Below, one piece after another: positions 43,209-53,116 of a stretch of 61,428 nucleotides of DNA. The stretch is from the NCBI GenBank assembly GCA_900552465.1, contig URZO01000019.1, positions 1 through 61,428 on the forward strand. The letters run 5' to 3'. The notes below the pieces were generated by a model that saw only the letters and a program-made list of their open reading frames with translations, did not search any database and was not told the origin of the DNA. Positions within the stretch are counted from its first letter, which is position 1. Every line of letters begins with the position of its first letter. The position numbers and the translations under genes were made by a program. This stretch comes from an uncultured Parabacteroides sp. GTDB taxonomy: Bacteria; Bacteroidota; Bacteroidia; Bacteroidales; Tannerellaceae.

Positions 43209-45617
43209 TTAGCGGGGTAAAGTAAACCAGAAGCAGGAACCCTTACCTTTTTCGGACTTTACTCCGATTTTTCCGCCCATCTGCTCGACGATACTTTTAC
43301 AGATGGAAAGCCCCAAACCGGTACCCTGCTTAAAATTATTGCCTTTATAAAAACGGTCAAACACATGCTGCTGCACATCCGAAGCCATCCCTTCTCCCGT
43401 ATCTGTCACTGTAAATTCTACCTGATTCGGATGCAAATGATAGGCAAGCGTAATTGTCCCCCTATCAGTGTGCTTGATCGCATTATTGATAAAATTGGAT
43501 AAAATCTGAGTCAGACGTACTTTGTCACAACGATATATGCAATAAGGCAGATCGGGAGCCATACACAGTACAACTTCTGCCGAGACTTTTATCCTCATTG
43601 AAATGACCAGTTCCTTATACAGTTCCTGCAAATCGATATCGACAGGCTTTAATTCAACTATACCGGATTCGATCTTTGCCAAATCCAACACATCGGAGAT
43701 GAGTTGCAACAACAAGTCATTATTCTTCTGGATAATTTCTACAAATTGTTTCTTTTCTTCCGCATCATCCGTATCCACCAGCAAAGTGGAAAAACCGACA
43801 ATGGCATTAAGAGGTGTCCGGATCTCATGGCTCATATTGGCAATAAAAGCGGATTTCAGACGGTCCAGCTCTTCCGCCTTCTCGCGCTGTTTCTGCGTTT
43901 CCTTCAATTCGGTAATATCGTAGTTTATACAAATCATTTCCAACTTATCCGGATCGACGGACTGTGTATTCCGCATTACATTCACGCGAGTCCACTGCCA
44001 ATTATCTCCGTGCAGGACTCTCAATTCCCTCCGGATACTATTCGCTTTACCTTGTTTCACGCGTTCAAAGAAATGAAGCATGGCTTTCCGGTCATCGGGA
44101 TGGATATAATTATAAATGCCAATCACTTGCGACAAAGGAGTCCCTTCCTTTTCTCCCAGATTCCGATACCACTGGTCGATAGCATAACCGTCACGACTCA
44201 ACAAATCAAACTTTGCATATCCGACCTTTGCAAAACGGCTGACTAAACTGAAAAAATGTTCAAACTCTTCGATACGGTTATAGGCAATCGCCTTATCCGT
44301 ATTATCAAGATTGATAAACATATAATTAATAAGATTGCCGTGCGCATCATAAAGCATGCTGACTTTCGTAAAAAGATCGATTGTACCGCTTTTGGCTGTC
44401 GGATAATAATTTTCTTTCCGGATTTCATTAAAAGAATAAGTTTGACGGAAAGAAACCGGTTCACGGGAATTCAGCTTTTCCCGTATCTCAACGGGAATCA
44501 TCGGGTTATCGAAAATATTAATACCAAAGGCTTCTTCTTTAGCCGTAAGGCCGAAGATCTCGGCATCCATATTGTTCATATCCACCATATAACCGTCCTT
44601 ATCATACAACTCGATACCGACAGGGATATTTGTATAGATGTTGCGAAGCAGTTTTTCACTGTGATCCAGCGCCTCGTTAATTCGTGCCATCTTGGTGATA
44701 ATACTGATAATATTGGAGATCGATGAGAGCCATTGATAATCTTCCAGGCTCCACAGGCGATGTTTGTCAACGATATCGATCCCCATATATCCCCACGACT
44801 CACCTTTTATAATTAATGGAATCAGGATCAATGAACGGACACCCCGCTTCTCCAGATAATGTTTTTCCCCCGAGGCTTCGGCAGGCAACTCATCCAGATT
44901 ATTGACCAGTATGGGATACAAGTTCTGTATCTTGCGTGTAGACCAGGGTAATGTGGAGAGCGGAATATTCTGCAGAGAAAGACGGACAGGTGTAACTCCT
45001 TCGCTACAAACCTCATATGTACAACTGATTTTTCGCCCATCTTCATACTCCATAATATAGACACGTCCCCTGGTATTGATAGAAAACAATATTTCCATCA
45101 AGGCCAAATGAATCGATTTATGCAAATCATTTGTTTGGATAAAAGAATGCAAGGCACGCGAAAGGCTTCCCAAATGCCGGAGAATCCCATCGATCTGGCT
45201 ATTCACGATCGGTTTGTTTTCCTCGGCTTCACTAAATGGAATCAGTTGCAAAATTCCTAAGACCGTTATCTTGCCGTTACCATCTATTTCGCGTTTACAA
45301 ATCTTAGTACGGACAAACTTGACTCCAAAACAGGTTTTAATCGGAAATATCTGTTCATAAATACCTATTCCTTTAAAGAAAGTAAATTCATTGGCAATAC
45401 GGTCCCGGTAATCTTCACGGATCAAAGCAAGGAAATCACGAATAGGAAGTTGCGGACCATCTAATTCCAGCAGACTAACCAAAAAATCCGAGCAGATATA
45501 ATACCCGCCTTCGAAGTTAGCTTCCCACCAACCTACCTGAGCATTATCTAATAATAATTTATACTGATCAGCATCCATGAGTTCTTCATTAGTTAAATAT
45601 GACACAAAATTCGTCAT
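43209..45617 (-). CDS. Soluble PAS/GAF sensor histidine kinase
   Basis: An 802-residue cytoplasmic sensor kinase without membrane segments. N-terminal PAS-like region (about 20-130), a GAF domain (about 170-310, GRVYIMEYEDG; SWGYMGIDIVDKHRLW), two further PAS modules (about 325-440 and 460-575, the second with the PAC-like LEMICINYDITELKE), HisKA with the phospho-acceptor in ANMSHEIRTPLNAIVGF, and HATPase with N box NFINNAIKHT, DTGEGM and GTGLGLSICKSI. No receiver or output domain is fused and no response regulator is nearby. An internal Met14 (45578) is an alternative start. Confidence 0.93.
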   Translation of the reverse strand: MTNFVSYLTNEELMDADQYKLLLDNAQVGWWEANFEGGYYICSDFLVSLLELDGPQLPIRDFLALIREDYRDRIANEFTFFKGIGIYEQIFPIKTCFGVKFVRTKICKREIDGNGKITVLGILQLIPFSEAEENKPIVNSQIDGILRHLGSLSRALHSFIQTNDLHKSIHLALMEILFSINTRGRVYIMEYEDGRKISCTYEVCSEGVTPVRLSLQNIPLSTLPWSTRKIQNLYPILVNNLDELPAEASGEKHYLEKRGVRSLILIPLIIKGESWGYMGIDIVDKHRLWSLEDYQWLSSISNIISIITKMARINEALDHSEKLLRNIYTNIPVGIELYDKDGYMVDMNNMDAEIFGLTAKEEAFGINIFDNPMIPVEIREKLNSREPVSFRQTYSFNEIRKENYYPTAKSGTIDLFTKVSMLYDAHGNLINYMFINLDNTDKAIAYNRIEEFEHFFSLVSRFAKVGYAKFDLLSRDGYAIDQWYRNLGEKEGTPLSQVIGIYNYIHPDDRKAMLHFFERVKQGKANSIRRELRVLHGDNWQWTRVNVMRNTQSVDPDKLEMICINYDITELKETQKQREKAEELDRLKSAFIANMSHEIRTPLNAIVGFSTLLVDTDDAEEKKQFVEIIQKNNDLLLQLISDVLDLAKIESGIVELKPVDIDLQELYKELVISMRIKVSAEVVLCMAPDLPYCIYRCDKVRLTQILSNFINNAIKHTDRGTITLAYHLHPNQVEFTVTDTGEGMASDVQQHVFDRFYKGNNFKQGTGLGLSICKSIVEQMGGKIGVKSEKGKGSCFWFTLPR

Positions 45618-45632
45618 TATAAACCAGATCTA

Positions 45633-45640
45633 CAAATTTA
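45633..45640 (-). promoter_or_regulatory. -7 box of the histidine kinase gene
   Basis: Minus-strand TAAATTTG matches TAnnTTTG. It gives a leader of only about 10 nt for the ATG at 45617, or about 50 nt for the Met14 start at 45578. Confidence 0.5.
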
Positions 45641-45686
45641 TTCATGTTAATATTCAAGGCTTTTCAAGCAAATTATCCGTATAAAA

Positions 45687-45726
45687 AAATTGCAGTATAA
45701 ACAAATAAATGCTTATACTGCAATTT
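45687..45726 (-). terminator. Terminator at the end of the DUF1080 operon
   Basis: A perfect 14-bp stem AAATTGCAGTATAA / TTATACTGCAATTT with a 12-nt loop, followed on the minus strand by a T7 run. It isolates the kinase gene from the operon upstream. Confidence 0.9.
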
Positions 45727-45746
45727 AACAATGTGATATTGAACTG

Positions 45747-48700
45747 TTACTTCAATTCTTTAATACGGATGTTACGGAATTTAACCGGAGAGCCATGGCC
45801 TAAGAAACCGATATGTCCCTTCTTATTGAAAAGACCCGGATGCTCTTTATGATCAGGAGTTCCGTTCTTGGTCACTTCACGGATATTACCTTCCAGAATC
45901 ACAACGCCGTTTACTGTTACGCGGATATTATCGCCATCGGCAACAATCTCTTCATAATTCCACTCACCCACAGGTTTGAAAGCACTATGATGATCTGCTT
46001 TAGCCGGGATAATACCATATACGGAACCGTGATGCTGCAAAGGAGTAATATCCTTATAGATAGGATGTTCACAATCCAGAATCTGAATTTCCATTCCTAC
46101 ATAAGCAGCATCTCCTTCCATCGGAGTACGGATTCCGACACCGTTATTAGCGCCCGGGGTCAACTGGAATTCGAAACGGTAAATGAAGTTACCATATTCG
46201 TTCTTCGTATACAAATTGCCTCCGTAGCTCTTGCTCGGAATCATAGAGATCGTTCCGTCTTCCAATGTGTAGTCGACTGTATTACCAGTCCATTCATGCA
46301 TGTTCGTTCCGTCAAACAGAATCTTGAAACCTTCTTTCTCTTCTTCGGGGGATAGTTTGAACGGTTCTTTACGTTCCAACTCCTTTACGTAAATATTACG
46401 GTAGTAGACCTTACTGCCATGGGCCTGCAATTCGATCTGCTCAACAGGGAAGATCGGGAGCTTGCGATCCCAGTAGTTTTCAAGGATCACATCGTCTACC
46501 ACTTTTTCTCCGTTCAAGACAACCGTTACACGGTCACCCACCATCTTAATATAGAAACTGTTCCATTCGCCTAATTTATTATCGGCCACTTTCGACGGCT
46601 TGCTTTCGTTTACCTGGTTGTTATACAAACCGCCGGAACCGACCTGCGCGCCTACATTTACACGGGAAGTATCCCAGATCTGAACCTGGGGAGTGCCACG
46701 CAGGTAAATACCGGCATCCGCTTCGGGGCCAGCCGGATCAAGCATCCAGTCTACATACATTTCAAAATCGCCGTATTGTTTTTCCGTACACAGATTATCA
46801 TAACCGGAGCCTTCGAAGACCAGCAAGCCATCTTCTACTTTCCAGTCCCTGCGCATGTTCTCATCCGCCTTTTCCTGGGCTTTCGCCAGTTGGGCCGGCT
46901 TCATCTTCGCACGAACGATCGGGTTCTCGACAAGCCCTTTCCAACCTGTCAGATCCTTTCCGTTGAAAAGAGATACGAAACCTTCTCCTTGCGACATTTC
47001 AGCCAAATGTTTCTTTATGGCTTCCTTCTGATAGCCGGCATCTGGATTATCGAGCACTTCCATTACCTTATTCAGCAAAGCGCGGACATTGGTGCCCATA
47101 TACTCTTTGTTGCCCAAAGCAATGTTCATGACAGCATTGGCGGCAGCCTGCTGTACAGGTTTCTGATCCAGGAATTCACCGGCATATAGCAGGCCGAGGA
47201 ATGTTCCTGTCTTTTCGATCTGTTGCAAAATAGCGATCTTCTGTGCATCTATCTGTGCTATTTCCATTGCCTTACGAAGGCTTAACAAACGGTTTTCACC
47301 TGTAAATGCAGGATCAGAGACTAACTTCACATAAGTTGTCAGAGCCGGATTAAAATAGCTGGAAGAGGGATTTTCTTTACAGATCGTATACAATTCGTCA
47401 GCGACTTCAACGCCCTTCCAGTTCAATAAAGCTTCAAAGGCTGCATCACGTTTAGCTCCCGTACCGGAACGGAAACCTTTCACGATCATTGCCAAAGCAT
47501 CCGGCTGTCCGGTAGCAGACAGAACCATATAATACAGATAATCTTTATCGCCGGCCTGCAACATACGACGGGTTACTGTCTCCACCTGTTCAGCTGGCGA
47601 CAAAGATGATAATGCTGAAATCACTGCACGTTGCATAGGAGGGACAGCCAAAGCATCAGCTGTTTCCAGCATACCGCACATATTTGTGATATCACGTTCG
47701 CCCACCACATCTTTCAGTGCTACATACGCCGCAGCTTTTACCTCCGGATCCCCCGACTGTATCTGGTCCAACACGGTATTGATATTAGCAGTCGCCTTAC
47801 GCATAGCCAACAGCTCCAAGCCGGCAATCTTACCGGCATTGGTGGCAGAAGAGATCGCTTTTGCCACAGCTCCGTCAATGTCTCCGGGGAAAGCGGCTAA
47901 AGCATCCTGCCCTAACAAGACGACCTGCTTGTCGTTATTCTTCAGTAATTCGGCTAATGAAGGGATATAGGCTTTATCGCCAATCTTAACCAATGTCCAG
48001 GTAGCAGCCTGTTTCACATTAAAGTCGGCATCGTTAAGTTGCTCCAGCAGAACTTGCTTGACAGGAAGGTCGAAACGGATTTCCAGATCGCGGATAATAT
48101 CATGTTTGGAAGGCTTTTTAGCCTCACGGCCGATCCAGTTCAGGATATCGACTTTCAGTTCCGGCTTAGCTTTCGGAACCATCTTTACCAGTTCGATATA
48201 CAAATCCTTATCTGCATAGCAAGAGGCATAATCCAATGCGGCATTCCGGTAATTCTTGCTCGGGTCCTTCATGGCGGCTACCACGGTTTTAGAGATATTA
48301 GCAGGTTGTTCTGCCGACAATAGAAGCTGTAAAGCTGCTTCGCGAACATATTCCTGTCCCGCTTTTGTGGCATCTTTCTGCAATTTCTTAATGGCTTTTA
48401 TCGCTTTAGCCGGATCACCCGGAGCCACGACACGCTTAAGCAAAGTGAGATATGCTTCAGTTGCGCCAGTCTTTTCCATCTTGTAACCAACTTTTGCAGC
48501 AGCATCCGCCAAATCATCCATCGATTCGGAAGAACCGACACGGCTTAAGGCATACAACACCACTTTCTGCATATCCGGATCAGCGGCCCCCAGCAGAGCT
48601 TGCAGAACAGGCTCTGCATCCCTGACCTGCGCATCGGCAATCGCACGGATCACGTCTTTCTGCGTCTTCGGAGAACCGGAACGACTCTTCAAGGCAGCAA

Positions 48701-49205
48701 CTAAAACCTGCCCGGTCTTTTTACTGCCGATAGAAGCCAACGCCCGCGCTGCAGGTCCACTTAATGATTCATCATTCAGATAGGAAGCCAGTGCGTCTAT
48801 ACATTCATCTTGTCCTAAAATCTGTAACTGACGGATGATAAACGCTTTTGTTTCGCGCTCATTCACCATCTCCAATGCTTTCAGATAAGCATTAGCGGTA
48901 GTCAGGCGGGCACTTTCCTCCCCTTTCGCCATGACATAATGTGTCAGGCCGCTCAGGGCATAATCCACATTCGCATTACTACCTTTACCCGGTGCATTGA
49001 TCATGTTAACCAGCATCAGAACACCTTCTTCGCCAGTAGAACTCAGATCGCTTATCAGTTTGTTATACTCCGCTTGCTGCGCCGCTGGCATTTGAGCCAA
49101 CACATCGGCTGCGGTCGTTTTGGCCGTACGGTTGGCCGGTGTCTGCGCCATCAGCATGCTTCCGCATAGCAGTAAGGCAGCTATTGATATATATGCTTTT
49201 CTCAT
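45747..49205 (-). CDS. HEAT-repeat protein with two DUF1080 (3-keto-disaccharide hydrolase) domains
   Basis: A 1152-residue exported protein (signal peptide 1-20, GSMLMAQ). Residues about 30-720 form tandem HEAT-like helical pairs (AARALASIGSKKTGQVLVAAL; DADFNVKQAATWTLVKIGD). Two concanavalin-like DUF1080 domains follow: about 735-945 (GFVSLFNGKDLTGWKGL; DAGIYLRGTPQVQIWD; GEWNSFYIKMVGDRVTV) and about 950-1152 (EGFKILFDGTNMHEW; NNGVGIRTPMEGDAAYVGMEIQ; IGFLGHGSPVKFRNIRIKEL). DUF1080 enzymes cleave glycosides already oxidised at C3. Last gene of the locus, 22 bp after the oxidoreductase; double catalytic domains suggest two-ended substrates or divided roles. Confidence 0.88.
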   Translation of the reverse strand: MRKAYISIAALLLCGSMLMAQTPANRTAKTTAADVLAQMPAAQQAEYNKLISDLSSTGEEGVLMLVNMINAPGKGSNANVDYALSGLTHYVMAKGEESARLTTANAYLKALEMVNERETKAFIIRQLQILGQDECIDALASYLNDESLSGPAARALASIGSKKTGQVLVAALKSRSGSPKTQKDVIRAIADAQVRDAEPVLQALLGAADPDMQKVVLYALSRVGSSESMDDLADAAAKVGYKMEKTGATEAYLTLLKRVVAPGDPAKAIKAIKKLQKDATKAGQEYVREAALQLLLSAEQPANISKTVVAAMKDPSKNYRNAALDYASCYADKDLYIELVKMVPKAKPELKVDILNWIGREAKKPSKHDIIRDLEIRFDLPVKQVLLEQLNDADFNVKQAATWTLVKIGDKAYIPSLAELLKNNDKQVVLLGQDALAAFPGDIDGAVAKAISSATNAGKIAGLELLAMRKATANINTVLDQIQSGDPEVKAAAYVALKDVVGERDITNMCGMLETADALAVPPMQRAVISALSSLSPAEQVETVTRRMLQAGDKDYLYYMVLSATGQPDALAMIVKGFRSGTGAKRDAAFEALLNWKGVEVADELYTICKENPSSSYFNPALTTYVKLVSDPAFTGENRLLSLRKAMEIAQIDAQKIAILQQIEKTGTFLGLLYAGEFLDQKPVQQAAANAVMNIALGNKEYMGTNVRALLNKVMEVLDNPDAGYQKEAIKKHLAEMSQGEGFVSLFNGKDLTGWKGLVENPIVRAKMKPAQLAKAQEKADENMRRDWKVEDGLLVFEGSGYDNLCTEKQYGDFEMYVDWMLDPAGPEADAGIYLRGTPQVQIWDTSRVNVGAQVGSGGLYNNQVNESKPSKVADNKLGEWNSFYIKMVGDRVTVVLNGEKVVDDVILENYWDRKLPIFPVEQIELQAHGSKVYYRNIYVKELERKEPFKLSPEEEKEGFKILFDGTNMHEWTGNTVDYTLEDGTISMIPSKSYGGNLYTKNEYGNFIYRFEFQLTPGANNGVGIRTPMEGDAAYVGMEIQILDCEHPIYKDITPLQHHGSVYGIIPAKADHHSAFKPVGEWNYEEIVADGDNIRVTVNGVVILEGNIREVTKNGTPDHKEHPGLFNKKGHIGFLGHGSPVKFRNIRIKELK

Positions 49206-49227
49206 ATGTTTTTGAATTTTGAATGAA

Positions 49228-50484
49228 TTAAATATTCCAGGGTGCTCTCATCGGCTGATCCAACAAACGATTAGCAGCCTCGTCATCAATAAATTCAAGT
49301 TTTACGGGATCGAAATTCAATGTCCGGTTCAAACGGAGTGCCGTTGCTCCCATATTGACAATAGTAGCCGAACGGAATCCGTTGCGTTCGTTCAGAGCAA
49401 ACGGTTGACGGGTTTTCACACATTCGATAAAATCCGTAACCTGTGGTTCCGGTTCGGGATAATCGGCAAGTTTCTTCTCCCAATCAGGTATATCGCATAC
49501 AAAATTCTTATATACATTTCCTTTCGGACCGGCAATATACGGTGTATTCGGATCTCCGAAATCACCACCCCAAAGTACGATCTGGCAACCATCATCATAG
49601 GTATACGTGATCGAACGCCACGTACCGACAGCATCCGGATGCTGTTGCGGAGCATCTACTTCCACCTTTACCGGGCTGGTTTCATCCTTACCCAATATAT
49701 ATTGTACAGGATCGATATAGTGCTGTCCCATATCTCCCAGTCCACCACCATCATAATCCCAATAGCCCCGGAAAGTCTGATGTACACGGTGCGGGTTATA
49801 AGGCTTATGTGGAGCCGGGCCAAGCCACATGTCATAATCCAGTTCCGACGGAACAGATTGCGGTTCGAGATACTCTTTGCCTACCCAATAGAATTTCCAG
49901 TCGAAACCGGTATGTTTACTGATCGTCACCTTCAACGGCCAGCCCAGCATACCGCTTTGCACCAATTTCTTCAACGGTTTGACCGGCGTACCCAGGCCAT
50001 AGAACTGGTCGGTAAAGCGGAACCATGTGTTTAGGCGAAACATACGCCCGTATTGCTTCATCGCTTCCATCACCCGTTTGCCCTCTCCGATCGTACGTGT
50101 CATCGGCTTTTCACACCAGATATCCTTACCGGCTTTCGCTGCCTCTACCGACATTATTCCATGCCAGTGAGGAGGAGTCGCAATATGGACGATATCGACA
50201 TTCGGATCCAGAATCAAATCACGGAAATCATGATAAGCGGCTATTTTGTCCTTCACCAGGTTTTTCCCCAGCTCCAGGTGGTTCTTGTCGACATCACAAA
50301 CGGCAACCAAACGTGTACCGCCGTAATTCACATGGCCTCTTCCCATACCTCCGGTACCAATGATACCTTTGGTCAATTGATCACTCGGAGCAATATACCC
50401 GTTTCCCAGGACGCTACGCGGCACAATGGAAAAAAGAGCAACACCCCCAAGGGTTTTTAAAAAACCTCTTCTGCTTGTTCTCAT
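49228..50484 (-). CDS. Gfo/Idh/MocA family oxidoreductase, Tat-exported
   Basis: A 418-residue NAD(P)-type sugar oxidoreductase. The start at 50484 gives a twin-arginine signal (RTSRRGFLKTLGGVALFSIV), so the folded, cofactor-loaded enzyme should be exported. The Rossmann motif is KGIIGTGGMGRGHV (weak GxGxxG), the catalytic EKP is in CEKPMTRT, and the C-terminal domain has the family HY motif in GDMGQHYIDPVQY. Likely oxidises a glycoside hydroxyl to a 3-keto group for the DUF1080 partner, an inference from gene order. The upstream ATG at 50514 would hide the Tat motif. Confidence 0.9.
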   Translation of the reverse strand: MRTSRRGFLKTLGGVALFSIVPRSVLGNGYIAPSDQLTKGIIGTGGMGRGHVNYGGTRLVAVCDVDKNHLELGKNLVKDKIAAYHDFRDLILDPNVDIVHIATPPHWHGIMSVEAAKAGKDIWCEKPMTRTIGEGKRVMEAMKQYGRMFRLNTWFRFTDQFYGLGTPVKPLKKLVQSGMLGWPLKVTISKHTGFDWKFYWVGKEYLEPQSVPSELDYDMWLGPAPHKPYNPHRVHQTFRGYWDYDGGGLGDMGQHYIDPVQYILGKDETSPVKVEVDAPQQHPDAVGTWRSITYTYDDGCQIVLWGGDFGDPNTPYIAGPKGNVYKNFVCDIPDWEKKLADYPEPEPQVTDFIECVKTRQPFALNERNGFRSATIVNMGATALRLNRTLNFDPVKLEFIDDEAANRLLDQPMRAPWNI

Positions 50485-50553
50485 AGTAAAATAATAATTT
50501 ATATAGATTAGCAACTATCTCCTTAATAATACAAACAATATCAGACAAAGATA

Positions 50554-51444
50554 CTAATTATCCAATAGTCCTTGCAGATATTCACGAGTTTTAATAACAT
50601 AATCATGCCGTGCACCGTTCAATTCACATTCGATCGTCAATGCTCCCTGGAAACCTTGTTTCTTCAGTTCTGCTATAACAGCGGGAAAATTGACTTCTCC
50701 GGTCGGGATCGGCACTTCAGCACCTAATTCATACGGATTATTCGGATCCGGATATTTACCATCTTTTGCATGAAATTCCTTGATCAGACTACCGAACTGT
50801 TTCACGGCATCCAGGGAATTAGCCTTTCCGTACATCAACAAATTAGCCAAATCACAATTGATAAACACATTCCCCGTGCCTATATCCTTAATTGCGCGGA
50901 TCAAAGTTGTCGGAGTTTCCTGTCCTGTCTCAAAATAGATCATGACATTCCGCTCTTTCGCATAATTTGCCAGATCCTGCATGACCCGGATAAAATCCTT
51001 ATACTGCCCGGAAGACGGATCTTCCGGAATAAAACCGAAATGGGAATGCATAGCCGGTATCTCAGCCATTGCACAGAAATCTATCATTTCATGATATACT
51101 TTGATTTTTTCGGCCCGTTCTTCCTGCGGCACCAAGCCTATTGTAGCCGGCCCCTGACGGAAATTCCAGACACAATGGCTTCCCGGAACACCGACAACCG
51201 TAGTTACCTTTATATTATGTTTCTTCGATGCCGCCTTTACTTTTTCAGCAAACTCTTTTGTAAACGTATTGTTGTGGTAGCTAAGCTCGCAAGAGCCGAA
51301 CCCCTGGTCATGCAAATCTTTAAAACTTTTATCTATATTACTTAAGTCATATTGAATGACACCGATCGTAATATTATTCTGAGCATTTGCTCCGGAGAGC
51401 ACAAATAACAAAGCAAAAATCAATAAAGAGAATTTCGTTTTCAT
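50554..51444 (-). CDS. Exported sugar phosphate isomerase/epimerase-like TIM-barrel protein
   Basis: A 296-residue protein of the xylose-isomerase-like TIM-barrel superfamily (AP_endonuc_2 type) with a Sec signal peptide (residues 1-21, SGANAQN). Metal-site residues of the family occur in GSCELSYHN, PAMHSHFGF, YFETGQE, INCDLAN, EFHAKDGKYP and the final TIECELNG. Such proteins accompany Gfo/Idh and DUF1080 proteins in 3-keto-sugar loci, where they may isomerise or eliminate the keto intermediate. It follows SusD after a 112-bp gap containing a stem-loop. Confidence 0.88.
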   Translation of the reverse strand: MKTKFSLLIFALLFVLSGANAQNNITIGVIQYDLSNIDKSFKDLHDQGFGSCELSYHNNTFTKEFAEKVKAASKKHNIKVTTVVGVPGSHCVWNFRQGPATIGLVPQEERAEKIKVYHEMIDFCAMAEIPAMHSHFGFIPEDPSSGQYKDFIRVMQDLANYAKERNVMIYFETGQETPTTLIRAIKDIGTGNVFINCDLANLLMYGKANSLDAVKQFGSLIKEFHAKDGKYPDPNNPYELGAEVPIPTGEVNFPAVIAELKKQGFQGALTIECELNGARHDYVIKTREYLQGLLDN

Positions 51445-51476
51445 CGCCTGATACAGATTAAGTTAATAACTAAAAT

Positions 51477-51524
51477 AAAAGAGGGACAACCAAAGGGTTG
51501 TAAGTCTTTTGGTCTCCCTCTTTT
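51477..51524 (-). terminator. Intra-operon stem-loop between SusD and periplasmic enzymes
   Basis: Outer 10-bp stem AAAAGAGGGA / TCCCTCTTTT encloses a second hairpin CAACC-AAAG-GGTTG (51487-51500). The minus-strand tail is TTTTATTTTAG. It could act as a partial terminator or an RNA-processing barrier. Confidence 0.65.
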
Positions 51525-51556
51525 CTCAGAAAAAACAAAAGTAATAATTTATTCCA

Positions 51557-53089
51557 TTAATATCCCGGGTTTTGTTCTAAATTCGGATTCAATGAGATTT
51601 CACTATCCGGAATCGGTAACAAATTATTTTTAGTCAGATCATAACCATTAGGGAACTTCACCTCAATCAATTCACCCATTCCACCGATCACATCACATGG
51701 ATAAAATTCAGGCCCTGCATTCCAGCGTTTAATATCATCCCAGAATTGTCCTTCCAATGCCAATTCGATGCGACGCTCATGCCGTAAAACTTTACGAGCC
51801 TCAACCTGCCCCAAACCTTTTTTGATCAATGGCATTTTTACATCATCACGTTCGGAGCGGATACGATTGATCAAATCGATGGCACCATCTATATCCGTAT
51901 TTGTTTCAATTAATGCCTCCGCTTTACATAACAGGACATCCCCATAACGCAAAATCATAAAATCAAGTGGAGACTGGTTTGCGACAACCTGCATTGTCTC
52001 GATCGTATACTTACGTATGCCGAAACCGACTTTCTGACCTGTATGGTTTTTTATCTCAACCGGATATAACTGTCCCTGAAAATAAGCTCCCGGGCGTAAG
52101 ATCGTCAAGTCTAAACGAGGATCCCTGTTCTTATAAGGATCAGCCGGATCTACAGGCGAACCATCCAATGTCTCATATTCATCAACCAACAACTGAGTCG
52201 GAGCTACAGAGTTAGAACCATCCATCCCATATTTCAGATTCTGAGGCTGCCAATGCCGGTCGAACGAGCTACCTTGGGAAAATGCACCATCCATAAAACA
52301 AAGAGCAAATAACGTTTCGTCATTCCCTTCATTCTCATACTGGAACAAGCCATAATAAGACGGATATAATTTATATTTTCCGAGAGCATCAATCTTATCG
52401 CAATATTCCAATACTTTATCCCATTGCGAAGTATACAAATACGACTTCATTTTCATTCCTAACGCAGCCCCCAATGTAGCATGCCCATTTACAGCAGCAT
52501 CCTTCGGCAACCGTTTAATTGCTTCATCAAAATCGGCATGTACCTGTGCCCAGACCTCTTCGGCTGAAGCACGCGTCACATTACGTCCCTCTTCCGAAGT
52601 AAGCGTTTTTGTGATAATCGGAACTCCGCCATACGATTTGACTAACAAATTATAAAAAACGGCACGCAGAAAATAGACTTCACCCAGCATTACCTCTTTC
52701 GCAGCATTGTCCAAGCCTTCTATTTTATCTATATTTTCGAAAAAATAGTTTGCACGATAAATTCCACGATAACAAAATTTCCAACGTTCGGAAACAATCG
52801 CCCCAGATCCTGAAAAGATAGAACCATCGCCTACTTGCATGTGTTGTCCTTCCCAGTGGGCCCACTGATAAGCATTAGGGGTACAGGCATCTTCACCCCC
52901 ACCGTATCCATATACATAATCATTCCGCAAAACATTGTAAACACCGTTCAAGGCCAAAGTTGCATCTTCCGGAGTAGTCCAGAATGTTTCACTTGTAATC
53001 TTATCATCCGGAAGAATATCCAAATAACTCTCACAACTACTAAAACCCAGCGTTGCGACGGAAAGTATTATTGTTACTATTTTTTTCAT
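51557..53089 (-). CDS. SusD/RagB-like nutrient-binding outer-membrane lipoprotein
   Basis: A 510-residue surface lipoprotein (lipobox LGFSSC, Cys19) of classical SusD type: ESYLDILPDDKITSETFWTTPEDATLALNGVY, the TPR-containing segments (GEVYFLRAVFYNLLVKSYGGVPI) and C-terminal RKVLRHERRIELALEGQFWDDIKRW. It should bind the ligand over the STN-SusC barrel, and follows that gene by 27 bp. It precedes the stem-loop that separates uptake genes from enzymes. Confidence 0.95.
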   Translation of the reverse strand: MKKIVTIILSVATLGFSSCESYLDILPDDKITSETFWTTPEDATLALNGVYNVLRNDYVYGYGGGEDACTPNAYQWAHWEGQHMQVGDGSIFSGSGAIVSERWKFCYRGIYRANYFFENIDKIEGLDNAAKEVMLGEVYFLRAVFYNLLVKSYGGVPIITKTLTSEEGRNVTRASAEEVWAQVHADFDEAIKRLPKDAAVNGHATLGAALGMKMKSYLYTSQWDKVLEYCDKIDALGKYKLYPSYYGLFQYENEGNDETLFALCFMDGAFSQGSSFDRHWQPQNLKYGMDGSNSVAPTQLLVDEYETLDGSPVDPADPYKNRDPRLDLTILRPGAYFQGQLYPVEIKNHTGQKVGFGIRKYTIETMQVVANQSPLDFMILRYGDVLLCKAEALIETNTDIDGAIDLINRIRSERDDVKMPLIKKGLGQVEARKVLRHERRIELALEGQFWDDIKRWNAGPEFYPCDVIGGMGELIEVKFPNGYDLTKNNLLPIPDSEISLNPNLEQNPGY

Positions 53090-53116
53090 ATTTCTCTATA
53101 TTAGAATCGTTTAACA

